A DNA stretch of 8,910 nucleotides from positions 1 through 8,910 of the forward strand of contig JAJZLZ010000035.1 of assembly GCA_021850375.1 (NCBI GenBank), in the 5' to 3' direction. Each line of letters opens with the position of its first letter. Within the stretch, counting starts at the first letter, position 1. This DNA is from Microcaldota archaeon. GTDB lineage: Archaea; Micrarchaeota; Micrarchaeia; Micrarchaeales; Micrarchaeaceae. The translations under genes were made by a program, and so were the position numbers. The notes beneath the pieces were generated by a model. The model had not been told where the DNA came from. It searched no databases and worked only from the letters and a program-made list of their open reading frames with translations. This document shows, piece after piece, positions 7,018-8,910 of this stretch.

Positions 7018-8344
7018 CAACTATTGCAAGATCCCTTAGCTCCATGCTGCGCAGATATGCTATAATCTCAGGCCTTTTTAGCCCGATTGACTGCATAAAT
7101 ATTATAAATGCCCTAAGGTCAACATTTCTGCTGTTTTCCGCAATATACGATAGTATTTTAGACAAACAGTTCGCATCGCCTATGTATTCTTTGGTGCATT
7201 CCTCAAATCGTTTATAGCTAATTTCTAATCTCATAGAACCACATAATAATTTAACATTTTCAAAATCCACCCCGTCAACCTTGCCTATAAAAAATTTTCT
7301 AATAGAGCTTGAATCTTTTAACGCAAGATGCACCATGCATGAGCCTATCCCCAGGCGAGCGAGCATGTCTTTAGATTCATTATCTAAAATTCCAATCGAA
7401 TTTAAGGTCAAATAATCTTGCTCACTTTGAAGCCTAAACAGGAATATGCATCCGGAATTTGCTATTATTTCATTGTTTATATCTGACGCCATCTGCGTCG
7501 CCGCGATTATGGATATATTGTATTTTCTTGCCTCGCGGAATAATACCCCTATTTCATTTGTGTTTTCTATGAGCCTCCATGCCTCGTCTAAGACAACAAT
7601 TGTGTCGCTTTGTGAGCCTAGTTCCATCTCATGCATTGCCTTTGTTATAATGCCTACGACAAACGCTGAAACTTCAGAACGCTCTATATCGTCTTTTAAG
7701 GAAGACAAATTTATGGAAAACCTGCCAGAGAGTATGCGTTTTATATCAAAGTCGGTCTCATCGCAGAATATAGGGCTGCCCATTAGCTCTGAGAGCTTAG
7801 ATTCCAACTCGTGCCCGCCCTTTGGGACTTTTGCAGCTGCACAAATAAGAGATTGAAGCGTTATGCTTTTTTTAGATTTTAATTGCTCTTTTAAAATTAT
7901 GTGCAATAGAGAGCGCTGAGATTGTTCAAAGTTTAGCATGCGGTTTAACAGATCAAGGGCGCTCTTTAAGCTCCTATTCTCTGCGCAATACATATCAAGC
8001 AGATTTATTTTAAAATCGCTCCCTATAGATAGCACCCTGCCACCTATAAAGCTTATAAGTTTGCTATATTCGTTGTTCCAATCTATAACAGCTACATTGC
8101 AACCATTTAGCATTACGCTGCGCGCCACAATCGATTTTAAGAGGTAGCTCGTACCTGATCCAGTCATGCCGATTATTGTAATATGCGGATTTATCTCAGC
8201 TTTTTTATCCAAAAAGAAGGGAAGCTTGTATATCATGGTTTTGCCTATGTATATTCCATCATTTGAGAATTCGTTGGGCTCCGACATGCCGCAAATAGGC
8301 ATTATCTTTGATGTAACTGCGGAATTTGTATGTACATTGTTCAT
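7001..8344 (-). CDS. VirB4-type ATPase core with altered Walker A
   Basis: This 447-residue protein is the motor half of a VirB4-like protein. Residues 1-50 match the linker that precedes the motor in fused VirB4 proteins (NDGIYIGKT ... PFFLDK). The motor follows: NPHITIIG, then Walker A as GMTGSGTS (59-66) with threonine in place of the essential lysine, VAVIDWNNEY (84-93), Walker B TIVVLDEAWRLI (248-259) with D253 and E254, the ATQ sensor motif (282-284) and a FLFRLQSEQD segment (301-310). DEAW plus ATQ is typical of VirB4. Residues about 365-447 form a helical tail that may be a small winged-helix domain. The ATG lies inside the stop of the preceding gene (ATGA overlap) and has a perfect GGTGA seven bases ahead. 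Loss of the lysine suggests weak or no ATP hydrolysis, or dependence on a partner. Confidence 0.9.
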   Translation of the reverse strand: MNNVHTNSAVTSKIMPICGMSEPNEFSNDGIYIGKTMIYKLPFFLDKKAEINPHITIIGMTGSGTSYLLKSIVARSVMLNGCNVAVIDWNNEYSKLISFIGGRVLSIGSDFKINLLDMYCAENRSLKSALDLLNRMLNFEQSQRSLLHIILKEQLKSKKSITLQSLICAAAKVPKGGHELESKLSELMGSPIFCDETDFDIKRILSGRFSINLSSLKDDIERSEVSAFVVGIITKAMHEMELGSQSDTIVVLDEAWRLIENTNEIGVLFREARKYNISIIAATQMASDINNEIIANSGCIFLFRLQSEQDYLTLNSIGILDNESKDMLARLGIGSCMVHLALKDSSSIRKFFIGKVDGVDFENVKLLCGSMRLEISYKRFEECTKEYIGDANCLSKILSYIAENSRNVDLRAFIIFMQSIGLKRPEIIAYLRSMELRDLAIVDAYEK

Positions 8345-8910
8345 ATTCGGTTCACCATGTCATGCGATATAAGACTTATCAGATCTTTGCCCTCCATAAC
8401 CTCAAAGCGGGCATCAAGTATCGCAGAGAACTCCCCGGCTATCTCTTTGATCTGGGCTTTGGCGCGCTCGGTTGCAATGAGCTTGTTTTCAGATGCTGCA
8501 ATAGTAAGCAGGTATGTATTCAATCTTAGTGGCATTGCTCCGGATGTTATCGATTTTATCTCGCTATCTATCTCTGCTATCTCCCTTTCAAGCATCCTCG
8601 ATCTTGCGAAATCAGATTCCTTTGACTTAGCCTTGCCAATTGCTATTTCACGCATGGCCCTCTTAGTCTTAAGGTTGTCCACTATTTTTTTAGAATCGAT
8701 GCGCTCCGCCTCTACCACGAAGCGGAATGGCGCGTTTGTATGCGCTATAATTCCTTCTATTCTCTTTCCATCTATCGCATTTTTAGGCGGGCTCTCAAGG
8801 CGCGCACAGGCTATAGCAGTAAAGCCATCCCTGTAAACCTTTGTTGAGCTAAGGCGCTCGGATTCAAACTCATAGTTGTCAGATGCCAGAGCCACTTTTG
8901 ACTTCTTGAA
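8341..8910 (-). CDS. VirB4-type N-terminal domain protein, 5' end cut by the right edge
   Basis: The last 189 residues are visible, and the frame is open to the edge. A GTG at 8895 is available but unlikely to be the true start. The order is an α/β segment (about 47-71, EGIIAHTNAPFRFVVEAERI), a long charged helix or coiled coil (about 73-120, rich in K, R and E), then a second α/β unit (128-170, PLRLNTYLLTIAASE ... FEVMEG). This is the layout of the N-terminal domain of VirB4 proteins, with the usual acidic helix ahead of a strand-helix-strand half. The stop TGA overlaps the ATG of the ATPase core gene, so the two halves together rebuild one VirB4. No membrane segment is visible. GC is high (45-53% in three hand-counted lines) compared with genes further down the operon. 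How much is missing at the N terminus is unknown. Confidence 0.8.
   Translation of the reverse strand, partial: FKKSKVALASDNYEFESERLSSTKVYRDGFTAIACARLESPPKNAIDGKRIEGIIAHTNAPFRFVVEAERIDSKKIVDNLKTKRAMREIAIGKAKSKESDFARSRMLEREIAEIDSEIKSITSGAMPLRLNTYLLTIAASENKLIATERAKAQIKEIAGEFSAILDARFEVMEGKDLISLISHDMVNRI
8352..8356 (-). promoter_or_regulatory. Shine-Dalgarno site that fixes the VirB4 core start
   Basis: GGTGA on the minus strand, seven bases before the ATG at 8344-8342, is the strongest ribosome site in the operon. It lies inside the end of the upstream gene. It argues that the core is translated as a separate protein and that the split is not a frameshift artefact. Confidence 0.7.

Noticed and set aside
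8341..8344. Frameshift error breaking one VirB4 gene
   Set aside because: A perfect GGTGA site sits seven bases before the second ATG, and no slippery heptamer is seen, so separate translation is more likely; kept only as a point to verify.
8330..8836. 168-codon plus-strand frame
   Set aside because: It is antisense to the VirB4 N-domain gene, whose protein pattern, ATGA coupling and open frame are far better supported.

Overview
The window looks archaeal. It holds part of an archaeal histone, an archaeal/eukaryotic-style HisRS, a tRNA-Arg(GCG) without an encoded CCA end, TATA boxes about 25 bases ahead of expected transcript starts, and Shine-Dalgarno sites of the GGTG/GGTGA type. The small compact proteins would suit a DPANN lineage such as Micrarchaeota, but nothing here fixes the taxon.

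Left part (1-2793). A histone gene runs off the left edge on the minus strand. Its leader contains a good match to an archaeal C/D box sRNA (about 183-239, minus). On the plus strand follow thioredoxin, histidyl-tRNA synthetase and a conserved-looking 171-residue protein with a predicted ferredoxin-like fold. A T-rich terminator candidate closes that run. The 207 bases from 2513 to 2719 hold this terminator and no gene I can support. A minus-strand tRNA-Arg(GCG) with its own TATA box follows.

Right part (2865-8910). Six tightly packed minus-strand genes form one operon-like block, read from right to left. They are: (1) an N-terminal VirB4-type domain protein, cut by the right edge; (2) a VirB4-type ATPase core that starts inside the stop codon of gene 1; (3) an unrecognised soluble protein; (4) a membrane-anchored protein with a short outside domain and a cysteine-rich inside domain; (5) a small three-helix membrane protein; (6) a large complete HerA/VirB4-family ATPase. 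All gaps and overlaps are between -17 and +25 bases, so co-expression is likely. The operon promoter must lie beyond the right edge.

The block reads as a type IV secretion-like or DNA-translocation machine: two HerA/VirB4-superfamily ATPases, a small membrane protein directly ahead of one of them as virB3 is ahead of virB4, and a bitopic membrane protein. Its most striking points are that one VirB4 is split into two translationally coupled genes at the domain junction, and that its ATPase core has lost the Walker A lysine (GMTGSGTS) while keeping Walker B DEAW. The second ATPase is intact. This suggests an active/inactive ATPase pair. The system is distantly reminiscent of the crenarchaeal Ced DNA importer, but I cannot assign it to that or any other named system.
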